The notes under the pieces were generated by a model. That model made no database searches. It worked only from the letters and a program-made list of their open reading frames with translations, and had not been told where the DNA came from. Shown here piece by piece: positions 20,636-32,760 of a DNA stretch of 40,857 nucleotides (its first letter is position 1; every line of letters starts with the position of its first letter). The stretch comes from Ophiosphaerella korrae (taxonomy: Eukaryota > Ascomycota > Dothideomycetes > Pleosporales > Phaeosphaeriaceae), in NCBI GenBank assembly GCA_028456385.1, contig JALNQF010000361.1, positions 1-40,857 on the forward strand, given 5' to 3'. The position numbers and the translations under genes are program-made.

Positions 20636-20989
20636 GCTCTATTACTCTATAAGCAATTACTCTACAATAATATAATTAATTAGTTTAAAACTTTATAAGT
20701 AGATAAATTAGATTGTTTTACATTAATTCTTTTTATAGCCTTATATATAGTAATTACTATACGTTAGTAGTATACGTTAGCGTATACTAGAAGCCTAATC
20801 TCTAACTACCTATTTAGTAGCCCTTTCTATTGTTATAATTAATGTACGTGCCTAATTAGCTTTAAGTATGCCTCCTAAGGTAATATACTATCTAGGCTAA
20901 GCCTTTTTACGTTTTTAGCGTTTATTTATAACCTAAAGTTTATAGTTCTCCTCTATAAGAATTACTACTAAGTGTATAGCTAGTTAACA

Positions 20990-21802
20990 ACTCTTAACAA
21001 GTTAAGTAATTACTAAACTTATAGGGCTTTAGGACTAACGTTAAAGGAGGCCTTATATTAGATAAGCTTATTTTTTAAGCTAATTAATAGTACGAGGTAT
21101 CTTAGCTACTTATAGCTCTTAGTTAGGAGTAGTCCTATATAGAGATAGAGTCTTAATAATAGTAAGAGTATTAAGGACGTACTCTAGACTATATAGGATT
21201 AGTCTAGTAGCTTAAAAGCTACTTTAAATATTACTTAAACTAATTGCTAATATATATACGCGTAGATATATATATAGGAACTCTTCCTTATTAATATAGA
21301 AGACTCCTTTACATACTAAGAGTCTAATCTTGTAACTATAAGCTACCTTAAGAGGAGAGAAGTAGCCTATATTAAGAAGCTAGAGGAAGTAAGACGTATA
21401 AGCTAGTATATAAAGAGCTACAATCTTATATTCTATATAATACTAATTAAACTTAGAAGTAGCGTAGCTACTATATCTATCTAAGATTAAGAGCCTATAT
21501 ACTCTACTTATATAGCCCTCTATCTACTTGTTAAAATACTAGATCTAGTATACGCCTAGTTTATCTATTATCTATCTATTGTTACTAACTATAATTATAT
21601 AGCTAGCTAGTAGATCTATATACTAGCTACTTTAGTATATCTTTCTAGCTAAGATAATAAAGGGTAGGATTAACTAACTAGACGCGTTAATATATATAAT
21701 CGTCGTACTCTAGTTACAATTTCTTAGCTAGATAGTAATAGCCTAACTAATTGTATCTAAACTTATAACAACTTTAGATGTAAAAGCTACCCTTATTATA
21801 AA
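20990..21802 (-). pseudogene. F transposase, C-terminal part (DDE)
   Basis: On the minus strand, from the C insertion leftwards: Ile-Asn-Ala-Ser-Ser-x-Leu-Ile-Leu-Pro-Phe-Ile-Ile-Leu-Ala, then Tyr-Arg-Leu-Leu-Ile-Leu-Asp-Arg-Tyr-Ser-Ser-Tyr, which holds the second catalytic Asp, retained. The Ser-Pro-Leu-Lys block follows, then Lys-Glu-Glu-Phe-Leu and Ser-Asn-Ile-Gln-Ser-Ser-Phe. This is the DDE endonuclease pattern of Fot1/Pot2 (pogo group). Relatively few stops remain. The bases between 20636 and 20990 are the end of the gene and its 3' untranslated part, with no other motif. Confidence 0.9.
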
Positions 21803-22260
21803 TATTATAGTAGTAACAAGAGAAACTAAGATAGAGCTAATTAGTCTACGCTTAGCTACTTACAAAGTATAAGATAAGTAGGGTAGTAACTTATAAGATA
21901 ATAAACTTAATTAGGAAACTAACTACAATAGAGACACGTAACAAATTCGTAAATTTACGATCTTAGCGAATATAAAGTCGTAAAGCTATTATATAATAAA
22001 TTTGTAAATTTATAATTTTAGTAAAAACAAAGTAATAAAGCCGCTAAGATAATAATACTATATAGTAGTAGGAATGCGCATTATTAGGATAGTATTAGCA
22101 ATCTAATCTCTAACCTAAAACACTAATACTTAATATTGCATATATAAATTAACTATTATTTATAGTTATTACTAATTACTATATAAGCTTTTGTTATTAC
22201 TTTGCAATCTACTAATACCTTAGGAGTTATTAAGAAGTTAACCCTAGTACACCTATTACA
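21803..22260 (+). repeat. C 5' LTR
   Basis: 458 bp, starting TATTATAGTAGTAACAAG (ancestrally TGTTATAG) and ending CACCTATTACA. Contains two degenerate units of the 54-bp repeat at about 21927-22040. Followed at 22261 by CCTTACTAATTTAGTTATTAC, the conserved leader where the primer binding site should be; I cannot name the tRNA. Confidence 0.94.
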
Positions 22261-22299
22261 CCTTACTAATTTAGTTATTACGAGGAGTAAAGCGTAAGT

Positions 22300-24480
22300 A
22301 GTGTTTAGTCTAGCTAATACGATAGTAGAAAGTTTAACTAAATAAGTAGCTAAAGTACTTATAAGTAGTTATAAGTTAGATAATACTATATAGAAAGTAG
22401 TTAGAGAATATATAAATAACTTAATTTCTAAGAAGGAAGATATAAAAATAGTAATTAACGCTTTAGAAACTTAGAATAAGGAACTCTAAGAGTATATAAA
22501 ATAAAACAAGGTCTAAATTAAAGCTATTATTAAAGGACAAAACTAGATAGAATTAATTACCTAAAGACAAGAAATAAGTATAATAAAGAAACTACTAAAG
22601 ATACCTATACTTAAGAAGTTTAATAGAATAAAAGAGAAATTAAGATACTTTATTACCTTAGTATAACTCTAGATAGATATATAAGTACTATACTTTAATA
22701 TAGAAGAAAAGAAGGTAATATATATTAGAATATACCTTAAGGAAGATACAATAAGATAGTTTAAACCCTACTAGATAGATTATACAATATATACCCTAAT
22801 AACCTAGAAAGACGAAACTAGAGCTATTTTTAGAAGTTACGAATACTTTACTAGACTAATAAGAGTAGTATTTAGGGATATAGATATTACCTAATAAGCT
22901 AAAGGAAGGCTAGAAAAGCTTATATAGAATAAGAGTGTTCCTAAGTATATATTATAATTTAAATAACTATTATAGAATATAGAGTAAAATAAGTCTACTT
23001 TAATATTAAGATTTAAACAAGGACTAAACTTAAAAATACAATACAAGATAATCTATATAGAGAAACTATAAACTCTAGAAGCCCTAAAGTAATAAGTAAT
23101 ATAAATTAATAACAATCGTTAAGAATAGAAGAAGAATAAGTATAGAGGTTACACCTAGAATTATAATAAGGGAGACCCTATAGTCCTTAATACTAACAAT
23201 AATAAAAGATAGAAAAAGAATAAAGACTTTATATACTTTAACTATAGTAAACTAGGCTACTATATAAAGAACTACTAAATAAAATTAAAGAAGGATATAG
23301 TATATTATAAATATAAGAAACTAGGACACTTTATAAAAGACTATAAAGAGAAGAACTCTTAGAAAGATAAAGAAACTTAGTTAAAAATAACTAAGAATAG
23401 AAAGGAAGTACTAAAAGTATAGGCTAAACCTTAAGAGAAAGTAGCTAGAAGTAAAGAAGTATAATATACTATACTCTATTAGACCTTTTGTTATAATAAT
23501 AACTACTATATATATCTTTCTAGTAAATAAGGAGTAGTATAGTTTCTATAGAAATAGAGATATAGAGTAGCTATAATAAAAGAAAGTAGAATAAAAGTAT
23601 AGCTAAAAGAAATAATATACGTAAGAGACTTACTAGTAGAAGATCTAAAAGGGGAAGAGCCCCTAGTACTATTAATCTAGGCTAAAAGACTAACACTAGA
23701 TAAAGAGACTACTATAGTTACTTCTAAAGAACTAAAAGAAGATAAAAGACAAGTTAATATAAGAGATATAGAGTATACTTAGTTAAATATATATAGTTAT
23801 AATAGCTAAATAACAATAGATATAGTAGAATAAAACTAAGACTAGAAATTTGTTTAGAAATACTTACTAGTTATAAGTATAGAGGAAGCGTATAAAGACT
23901 AGAAAGAACGTAATCTTAGAATAATAAAGTTTATAACATTCTAATAATAGATAGAGTAATATATAGTTGTAGTAGGAAGAATACCTATATAAAGAGAGTA
24001 GTAGTATCTTATAAAGAAAACGCGATAGATTAATAAAGCTTATATACTACAAGTACTAGTAATATACTATATCCTAATAACTACAAGACCTAGTATAGAT
24101 AGGTACTAAGTAGAGGACGACAAGAGAATAAATCTAGAATATCTAGTACATATAGAAATCGCATAAGTATTATACTTAAATATATACTACTACCTATATA
24201 GTAAAGAAAAGGTACAAAACTACGTATAGCTAAAAAGAAGACAAGACTATATAAAGGTAATCCTAAAGAAAGAAATTAAGAGTTAGGAAATAATTTAGAT
24301 CCCTAACAAAGAATATATATTAATTAGACTAGGACCTAAGCTATTAAAAGAATATGTTAAAGGAATATAGCTATAGTACAAGTGTATATACAATAAATAT
24401 CTAAAATACGAGAATTATAAACAAAAAACAGGACAATAGCTTTAGAAGAATAGATAATTTAAGGAAAGACCTAAGTAAGA
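22300..24480 (+). pseudogene. C gag with two zinc knuckles
   Basis: The capsid-like region is at about 22310-23100. Two CCHC zinc knuckles follow: 23234-23275, reading Tyr-Phe-Asn-Tyr-x4-Tyr-x4-Tyr, and 23306-23344, reading Tyr-Lys-Tyr-x4-His-x4-Tyr. Every Cys position is Tyr, by TGC/TGT to TAC/TAT, so nucleic-acid binding would be lost. The region 23400-24480 is a Lys/Glu-rich linker to the protease with no further motif. Confidence 0.8.
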
Positions 24481-24489
24481 AAAGCTATA

Positions 24490-24900
24490 AGGTATAATAG
24501 GCCTACACGTTATAGAGTTAGGTATATACTAAGGATAGAAAGTACAAATTATAATTAATAGTAGAGCTACAAGAAACTTTATATTTAAAAAGTTTATAGA
24601 AAACTAGAGAATAAATTATACTATAAAAAGGTACCCTCGATAACTTAGTACAATTAAAGGAAAACTATTCTAAGAACTTATTAGATTTAAGATAGTACCT
24701 TTAACACTAAGATTCGAAGGACTAGAAATTAAGAATATAGTTATAGACATAACAATAATTAATAATAAACAAGACGTAATACTAGAGATGCTATAGTTGC
24801 AACTAGCTAACCTAAGGATTGATTAGAGAATAGAGAAAATTAGTTACCTTAAGAAAAACATATTAAAAGCTAACATAACTATATATAAAGGATAGTTCCT
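24490..24900 (+). pseudogene. C aspartic protease
   Basis: The active-site motif is at 24557-24568 and reads Asn-Ser-Arg-Ala, expected Asp-Ser-Gly-Ala: both Asp and Gly are changed by G-to-A. It is followed by Thr-Arg-Asn-Phe-Ile-Phe, as in B and D. The second half, with a Leu-rich Ala-Asn-Leu pattern, reaches about 24830. Confidence 0.75.
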
Positions 24901-26300
24901 AGAAGAATACAAGAAATAGGAAAAACAGCTTATAGAACCTAAAGACTATCTTCTAGAATATTAGCTATAGGATTTAGTAATAGACCTAAAAAAAGACAAG
25001 GATATAAGATAGAGCCTAGTCTATAGAAAAATAGAAGAAGAATCTAAGATTAAACGAGTATTTATTAAAAACGTAATAAGAAAAAGATAGATATAAGAAT
25101 CTAAATCCTTAGTAGTACATAGTCTTATATTTATAGACAAGAAAGGGATAGATAAAAAATAACTCTACGTAGACTTTAGGAAAACTAACGCAATTACAAG
25201 TAAAAACTAGTACCCCTTACTACGTATAGACAAAATACAAGATAAGCTATAAAAAGTAAAGGTCTTTACAAAACTAGATATCTAAAACGCCTACTACTAG
25301 ATTAGAATTAAGAAAGGTAATAAATAGAAAATAGTATTTAGAATACAATATAAACTATATAAATACCTAGTTATACTTTTTAGATTAATTAATACACTAG
25401 TAGTATTTTAAGAAAGAATTAACATAGTACTAAGAGAGTACTTAGATGTATTTATATTTATATACCTAGACAATATCCTTATATTCTTAGAAATAGAAGA
25501 GGAACACGTATAATATATATATAAAGTACTAGAAAAACTAGTAGAGAATAAGTTATTTCTTAAAATAAGAAAATGCGAATTCTATATAAAAGAAATAGAC
25601 TTCCTTAGATTTATTATTAAACTAGGAAAAATAAAGATTAATCTAGAAAAGATTAAGTTAATTAATAAATAGCTAATACTAAAAAATCTAAAAGAGGTAC
25701 AATAATTTTATAGGTTAGTAAACTTATATAGAAAACTAATAGTAAGATAGTTTAAAGATATAGAACCTATAACAAAACTTATAAAAAAGGATATACTATT
25801 TAAATAGATAAAGAAATACAATAAAGTATTTAATAAGATTAAAAGAAAATTTATAGAAAACCTAGTTATTAGAAAATACAACCTAGACCTACTAGTAATA
25901 GTAAAAACAGACGTATCTAACTTAGTCTATAGAATAGTACTAATACAAGAAGACTTAAGGACTAAACAAGAATACTTAGTTAAATACTTTTCTAAGAAAA
26001 TAAAGCTAGTAGAGCTTAACTACCTAATCTATAACAAGGAAATACTAGTAATCTACAAAGTATTTAAATAATAGAGAGTATACTTATAAAAAGTAAAGTA
26101 CTAAACAAATATCTATATAGACTATAAGAACCTTATAGGATTTATACTAAACAAAGAATTATTATAATACTATATAAGATAGTAGGAATTCTTATTAATA
26201 TTTAATATAGAAATAATATATATAAAAGAGAAAGATAACTAATTTATAGATAGCTTTAGTAAAAGACTAGATTTATAAAAAGAAGTAAATACTACTAGTA
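24900..26300 (+). pseudogene. C reverse transcriptase and RNase H
   Basis: RT blocks in order: Tyr-Val-Asp-Phe-Arg-Lys-Thr-Asn-Ala-Ile at about 25166-25195, Phe-Thr-Lys-Leu-Asp-Ile near 25265, Arg-Ile-Lys-Lys-Gly-Asn near 25305, and catalytic Tyr-Leu-Asp-Asn at 25463-25474 (the second Asp lost). RNase H at about 25880-26280 starts Val-Lys-Thr-Asp-Val-Ser and keeps its first catalytic Asp. A Tyr-Phe-Ser-Lys-Lys motif and Asn-Tyr-Leu-Ile-Tyr follow, typical of Gypsy RNase H. Confidence 0.92.
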
Positions 26301-27394
26301 TAGTTCTAATTAAGAATAGAGAAAGATACCTAATCCTAAATACACTTAAGATAGCTATAATACTTAAGAGAAAGAGTAACGTATTAGATAAATAGATTTA
26401 GGAAGAAATAGAAAAAACCTCTAAAGAAATAATAAAGCTTAAGATTTAAGAAGGAATTATAGAAGCCTATAGAAGAATATATATTCTAAAGAAGATATAA
26501 AGAGAATTTATATAATAATTCTATTAACTACTAGTATATAGATACTAAGGTATTAATAAAATATTAGATAGACTACTAAGAGATTACTATATCCTAAGAG
26601 TAAGATAATTAGTAATAGAAGTACTATAAGATTATATAGAATGTTACAAGAATAAGTATAATAGATATATACTATACAAGATATTATAACTAGTTAAGAT
26701 ACTAGAAAGACTATAAGGAGTTATTATAATAGACTTTATTACGAAACTACTAAAGTCTAAAGACTTAATATTAGGAGTTAAATATAATAGAATTCTAATA
26801 ATAGTAGACAAGCTTATAAAGTATTTATACTTTAGACTATATAAAGAAAAGAGTAGGATAGAAGTTACTATATACTAGGTTCTAAGAACTATAATTAGCT
26901 AATATAGTATTCTATATAAGATTATTATAGATAGAGATATAAGATTTATATTAAAACTATAGGGAACAATAATAGTATAATTAGGAATCTAGTATACAAT
27001 ATTAATAGTATATTATCTATAGATAAATAGATAATTAGAACGTATAAACTAGATAGTAGAATAATACTTAAGATACTACCTTAACTACAACTAGAACAAT
27101 TAGGTATAGCTACTACTTATAGTATAGTTAGTATATAATAGTATAAAAAATATAGTAATAAGAGTATTACTCTTCTTTATAAACTATAGATTTAACCCTA
27201 GCGTATACTAAATACTAAGATAAGAAGTATCTTAGTCCCTAAGAAGAGAAAATCTTACTAATAGACTTAGAGATATATTATAGTTGTAACAAGAGAAAAC
27301 TAACTTAAGCTAATTAGCCCTACTATAGATAACGACAGTACATACGACCTATAGGGTAATAACCTTAACTAGGAGACTAACTACAATAGGGATA

Positions 27395-27556
27395 CGTAAC
27401 TAATTCGCGATTCGCGATCTTAGTAAATATAAAGCACGAAGCTAAGTGCGTAATAAATTTGCAATTCGCGATCTTAGCAAATACAAAGTACAAAGCTAAG
27501 TACGTAACGAATTCGCGATTCGCAATCTTAGCAAACACGAAGCACGAAGTTAATTA
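27395..27556 (+). repeat. Three tandem 54-bp units in the solo LTR
   Basis: Units 27395-27448, 27449-27502 and 27503-27556, each starting CGTAAYNAATT and carrying the core TTCGCGATCTTAG followed by a CACGAAG-like motif. The same unit occurs twice in the C LTRs, once in the left and twice in the right LTR of D. Short internal repeats of TTCGCGA are palindromic. Confidence 0.92.
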
Positions 27557-27740
27557 AGAAGCCTAGGTATATAGTTAGTAAGGATGCGCATTATTAGGAT
27601 AGTATTAGCAATTCAATCCTTTAACTACGGAACGCTAATACAAGACAGTTGCGAAATATCTTCTATTGTTTATAGTTATTGCAGATTACTACACGAGCTT
27701 CTATTATTACCTCGCAATCTACTAACCCCTACGAGATAGG

Positions 27741-27758
27741 CGCCTGTAGTCGACGACA
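27741..27758 (+). repeat. CG-rich inverted repeat near solo-LTR end
   Basis: CCTGT and ACAGG surround a GTCGAC centre close to the LTR end. It is one of the few GC-rich spots in the window, not shared with the C or D LTR ends. Confidence 0.65.
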
Positions 27759-28749
27759 GGAGGCCCGTTACAAGATATATATAATTAACTAAGATAAGAC
27801 GTAGAATTCCTATAGGATTAGATAGTAAAGTACTATAACAAGAAATACTAAGAAGGACCTTAATTTAGAGAGAGAAAAAAAGTATAGTTAGTTAGGAAAA
27901 ATGTAAAAAGCAAATAACCTAGCTTAAAATTAGACTACGTTAAAATAGGACTATATAAAATTAAGAAGAAAGTTACGCTAGTTATATTTAAACTAAAGCT
28001 ACTAGATAAAATAAAGATATACTTAACCTTCTACGTAGTACTACTAGAGATAGTATAATAGAACGTAGAGCTACTAGTGTATAAAGTAGACACGTATAGA
28101 GAATAGGAAGAATAAGAAGTTAAGAAAATCTTAAAATATTAGTTCTACAATAGTAGGAACTACTACCTAGTAGAATAGATAGGAATAGATAAAAAAGGAC
28201 AACTATAGGAAAAGATATAGGAACTAGAGGATAATCTTAATTACCCTAAGAAACTAGAAGAGTTCTAAAGTTAAAACCCTCTAAAGCGCTTTGTAGCAAA
28301 TTAAAAAAACTAACAATACTACTACTAGATAGAGAGATAATAGGAGCGCCTAATATAATAGGAGCTAGAGTAGCCTCTATAGTATTATCTAATTCTAACT
28401 TAGCTTCTAAGGTACAAGACTATTTAGATAACTTAGCGTTATTATAAGCCTTTAGCTTATAAAGATACTTAATATAAGAATAAAGCTCTACTAGCTTATA
28501 AAGAGTTAACTTACGCTTAGCTTTTACTATAGTAAGCTATAATAATAATTACTCTTAAGCTCTATTAATAGCTCGCCCTATACAACTTAGTAGAAAGAGA
28601 CTATATAGAAATTAAACAGTTATTCTCTATAAGTAAAACTTTAGAAAAAGTATATTTATACTAAATATTAGCAAGAATACACTTATTATAATATTTACTA
28701 TTGTTTAAAGATATAAAGTAAGTAAGGCCTAGCTCTATATACTAATAAT

Positions 28750-29135
28750 TGTAATAGGTGTTACTAGGGTTAACTTCCTAATACCTAAGAGTTATTAGTA
28801 GATTAAGAGGTAATAACAAAAGCTTGTATAGTAATCTGTAATATACTATAAATAATAGAAGATATTTTGTAACTATCTTAGTATTATCGCTCTTAGTTAA
28901 TAATTAAATTACTAATACTATCCTAATAATACGTATTACTACTAACTATATACTTAGGCTCCTTAGCTAGCTTTATACTTTGTGTTTACTAAGATCGCGA
29001 ATTGCAAATTTATTACGTATCCCTATTGTAGTTAGCTTCCTAGTCTAGTTTATTATCCTATAGGTTATATATATTGTCGTTATCTATATAAGAGCTAATT
29101 AGTTTAAATTAGTTTTCTCTTGTTATAGCTATAAC
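28750..29135 (-). repeat. D 3' LTR
   Basis: 386 bp, TGTAATAGGTG...TTATAGCTATAACA in + orientation. It holds one 54-bp-type unit (GATCGCGAATTGCAAATTTA near 28993). Confidence 0.93.
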
Positions 29136-29155
29136 ACTATTCCCCTCTCTAGGTA
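29136..29155 (-). promoter_or_regulatory. D polypurine tract
   Basis: Minus strand CCTAGAGAGGGGAATAG next to the 3' LTR, matching B and C. Confidence 0.8.
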
Positions 29156-29159
29156 GGTT

Positions 29160-29840
29160 CTTATTTCTCTACTCTAAGCCTAAAGTTATTAGTCTAGTTT
29201 CTTTATTTATTTCTAACTCTTTATTATTCTCTATATCTTCGCGTTCTAACTATAATAAACTTTTTCTTGTTGCTTATGTCGCTCGTAATAGAGTTAAAAT
29301 ATTTCCTTACGCCTATTATACTTAATTAAAACTTACTTACTTTATATCTTTAAAGGATAGTAAACACTATAACAAGTGTATTCTAGCTAATATTTAGTAT
29401 AAGTATATACTATCTAGTATTTCTCTTATAGAGTATAAGTACTTAATTTCTATATAGTCTCTTCTTACTAAGTTATATAGGGCGAGCTATTAACTAAGCT
29501 TAAGAGATACTATTATTATAGCTTATAGAAGCTAAAGCTAAGTATAAGCTAACTCTTTATAAGCTAGTAGATCTTTATTCTTATATTAAGTATCTTTATA
29601 AGATAAAGGCTTATAATAACGCTAAATTATCTAAATAGTCTTATGCCTTAGAGGCTAAGATAGACCTTAAAGATATAGTTTAAGCTATTCTAGCTTCTAT
29701 TACGTTAGACGTTCCTAACACCTCTCTATTTAGTGCTAGTAATACTAATTTTTTTAGTTCGCTATAAAGTAGTCTAAAGGGTTTTAACTTTAGAAGTCTT
29801 CTAGTTTCTTAGAGTAGTTAAGATTATCTTCTAGTTCCTA
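29160..29840 (+). pseudogene. D antisense reading frame
   Basis: Same place and strand relation as in B and C. The first frame reads Lys-Val-Ile-Ser-Leu-Val-Ser, Arg-Val-Lys-Ile-Phe-Pro, then Tyr-x2-Tyr-x6-Tyr-x9-Tyr-x2-Cys-x6-Tyr, a Zn2Cys6-like spacing if each Tyr was Cys before RIP. From about 29489 a +1 frame reads Ala-Ile-Asn-x-Ala-x-Glu, then a charged Leu-rich stretch (about 29545-29690), then Ser/Asn-rich sequence and Lys-Gly-Phe-Asn-Phe near 29795. Few stops, almost all TAA/TAG from former Gln. Confidence 0.58.
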
Positions 29841-31180
29841 TATTTCTTCCTATAGTTATTCTTTCTCGTCTATTCCTAACTATTTTACTAGGTAGTAGTT
29901 CTTACTATTATAGAACTAATACTATAAGATCTCTTTAACTTCTTACTCTTCTTATTCCCTATATATATCTACTTTATATACTAGTAGTTCTATATTTTAT
30001 AGTACTATTTCTAGTAGTGCTACGTAGAAGGTTAGATATCTCCTTATCTTATTAGGTAGCTTTAGTTTAAATATAACTAGTATAACTTTTTTCTTAATTT
30101 TATATAGTCTTATCTTAACGTAATCTAGTTTAGAGCTTAGTTACTTACTCTTAATATTTTTTTATACTAACTATACTTTTTCTCCTTTTTTAAATTAAGG
30201 TCTCTTTTTATACTTCTTATTGTAATAGTTAGCTATATAATTATATAGGAATTCTACGTCTTATCTTAGCTAATCCTATATATTCTTAAGTCTATTAGTA
30301 AAGTTTTCTCCTCTTAAAGACTAAGATATCTAGTTTCTTAATATCTAGTATATATTAGGATTAAATCTATAGTTTATAAAGAAAGGTAATACTCTTATTA
30401 CTATATTCTTTACGCTATTATATACTAACTATACTATAGGTAGTAGCTATACCTAATTGTTTTAGTTATAGTTAAGGTAGTATCTTAAGTATTACTCTAC
30501 TATCTAATTTATTCGTTCTAACTATTTATCTATTTGTAGATAATATATAGTAGACATTATGTATTATATTCCTAATTACGCTATTATTATTCCCTATAGT
30601 TTTAATATAAATCTTATATTTCTATCTATAATAATTTTGTCTAGTAGTCTATATTAACTAATTATAGTTCCTAGAACCTAATATATAGTAACTTCTATCC
30701 TACTTTTTTCTTTATATAGTCTAAAGTATAAGTACTTTATAAGCTTATCTACTATTATTAGGATTCTATTATATTTAACTCCTAATATTAGGTCTTTAGA
30801 TTTAGGTAGCTTTGTAATAAAGTTTATTATAATAACTCTTTATAGTTATTCTAGTACTTCTATTAGTTGTAGTATTCTATATAGTGTATATCTATTATAT
30901 TTATTTCTTTAACATTCTATATATTCTTGTAGTACCTTTATTACTAACTATCTTACTTTTAGGATATAGTAATCTTATAGTAGTCTATCTAGGGTTTTGT
31001 TAATTCTTTAGTAACTATATACTAGTAATTTATAGAATTATTGTATAAATTCTCTCTAAATTTTCTTTAGAATATATATCCTTTTATAGGCTTATACAAG
31101 TCCTTCTTAGATTTCTAATTTATCTATTTCTTTTAATACTTCTTTAGTTATTTTCTAAATCTATTTATCTAGCTTACTAC
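29840..31180 (-). pseudogene. D integrase and chromodomain
   Basis: The chromodomain is at about 29850-30010 and the integrase C-terminal domain at about 30020-30200, with the core and HHCC part to about 31150, on the minus strand. The first catalytic Asp reads Asn (near 30825), unlike C. It has the same Leu-Val-Lys-Ser-Lys surroundings. RIP stops are present throughout. Confidence 0.85.
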
Positions 31181-32760
31181 TCTTTCTTTTAAGTGTTGCG
31201 GCTATTTTAAGTATATTTAGGACTAGGTGTCCTTCTTTATTTTATACTAAAACTATACTAGTAGCCTTTACTTCTTTTTATAAGTTTAGTCTTCTACTAA
31301 GAGTATCTATAAACTAATTATCTTTTCCTTTTATATATATAATTTCTAAGTTAAATATTAATAGGAATTCCTACTATCTTATATAGTACTATAATAGTTC
31401 CTTATTTATTATAAATCCTATAAGATTCTTATAATCTATATAGACCTTTATCTTGTATTTTACTCCTTGTAGGTATACTCTCTATTACCTAAATACTTTA
31501 TAGATTACTAGTATTTCTTTGTTATAGATTAGGTAGTTAAGTTTTATAGTTTTTATCTTCTTAGAGAAGTATTTAACTAAATATTCTTTCTTAGTCTTTA
31601 GGTCTTCCTATATTAGTGCTATTCTATAGACTAAGTTAGATGCGTCTATTTTTACTATTACTAGTAGGTCTAGGTTATATATTCTAATAACTAGATTTTC
31701 TATAAACTTCTTTTTAATCTTTTTAAATAACTTATTATATTCCTTTATCTATTTAAATAGTGTATCTTTCTTTATAAGTCTTGTTATTAGTTCTATATCT
31801 TTAGACTATTATACTATTAGTTTTTAATAAAAGTTTACTACCCTATAAAATTATTATACCTCTTTTAGGTTTCTTAGTATTAGCTATTTATTAATTAACT
31901 TAATCTTTTCTAGGTTAATTTTAATTTTTCCTAGTTCTATAATAAATCCTAGGAAGTCTATTTCTTTTATATAGAATTTATATTTTCTTATATTAAAAAA
32001 TAGTTTACTTTCTACTAGTTTTTCTAGTACTTTATATACATGTTGTACGTGTTCTTCCTTTATTTCTAAGAATATAAAGATGTTATCTAAGTAAATAAAT
32101 ATAAATACGTCTAAGTATTCTCTTAGTACTATATTAATTCTTTCTTAGAAGGCTACTAGTGCGTTTATTAAGCTAAATAGTATAACTAGGTATTTGTATA
32201 GTCTATACTATATTCTAAATACTATCTTCTATTTGTTATCTTTCTTAATTCTAATCTAGTAGTAGGCATTCTAGATATCTAACTTTGTAAAGATTCTTAC
32301 TTTTTGTAGCCTATCTTATATTTTATCTATTTATAGTAAGGGATATTAGTTCTTGTTTATAATTATGTTAGTTTTTCTAAAGTCTACGTAAGGTCTTTTA
32401 TTATTTATCCCTTTTTTATCTATAAAGATAAGTCTATATACTACTAAGAACTTAGATTCTTGTATCTATCTCTTCTTTAGTGCGTTTTTAATAAACGCTC
32501 GTTCTATCTTAGATTCTTCTTTTATTTTTCTATAAACTAGGCTCTATCTTATATCTTTGCCTTTTTCTAGTTCTATTGCTAAATCCTAATATTAGTATTC
32601 TAGAAAGTAGTCTTCTAGTTCTATAAGCTACTTTTCCTATTTCTTATATTCTTTAAGGAATTCTCCTTTGTAGGTGCTTATATTAGCTTTTAACGTGTCT
32701 ACTCTATAGTAGTTAATTTTTCCTATTCTCTAATTAATATATAAGTTAGTTATCTATAAC
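31180..32760 (-). pseudogene. D reverse transcriptase and RNase H
   Basis: RNase H at about 31190-31720 and RT at about 31830-32620, minus strand. RT shows the Asp-Phe-Arg-Lys block near 32385 and catalytic Tyr-Leu-Asp-Asn at 32082-32093. Sequence closely follows B and C. Confidence 0.9.

Larger units (their letters stand above)
27276..27772 (+). mobile_element. Solo LTR inside C integrase
   Basis: 497 bp, starting TATTATAGTTGTAACAAGAG and ending GGCCCGTTACA, flanked by AGATA at 27271-27275 and 27773-27777. It belongs to the B/C/D LTR family but to a separate subfamily: it has three tandem 54-bp units, and its last 50 bases differ from the other LTR ends. It keeps many CpG, CpA and TpG dinucleotides, so it is much less RIP-mutated than its surroundings. 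A solo LTR normally arises by recombination between the two LTRs of one element. Confidence 0.93.
26380..28290 (+). pseudogene. C integrase and chromodomain, split by the solo LTR
   Basis: The HHCC-like part is at about 26480-26700 and the core at about 26720-27200. The catalytic residues look intact: Asp in Ile-Ile-Asp-Phe-Ile near 26730, Asp in Ile-Ile-Asp-Arg-Asp near 26930, and Glu in Arg-x-Leu-Glu-Arg-Ile near 27040. The solo LTR interrupts it after Asn-Arg-Leu-Arg-Asp at 27275; the frame resumes at 27778 with the Leu-Lys/Gly C-terminal domain. The chromodomain at about 28115-28270 reads Glu-Val-Lys-Lys-Ile-Leu-Lys-Tyr, then Asn-Tyr-Tyr-Leu-Val, then Leu-Glu-Asp-Asn-Leu, and ends Leu-Glu-Glu-Phe; conserved Trp codons are stops. 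Confidence 0.9.

Noticed and set aside
27395..27556. 54-bp tandem units as a CRISPR-like array
   Set aside because: The units are contiguous with no unique spacers, lie inside an LTR with target duplications, and the setting is eukaryotic.
27276..27772. The solo LTR as the 3' LTR of C
   Set aside because: The integrase and chromodomain of C continue after it, it has its own AGATA duplication, and the true 3' LTR of C with matching length and ATAAA lies at 35893-36350.
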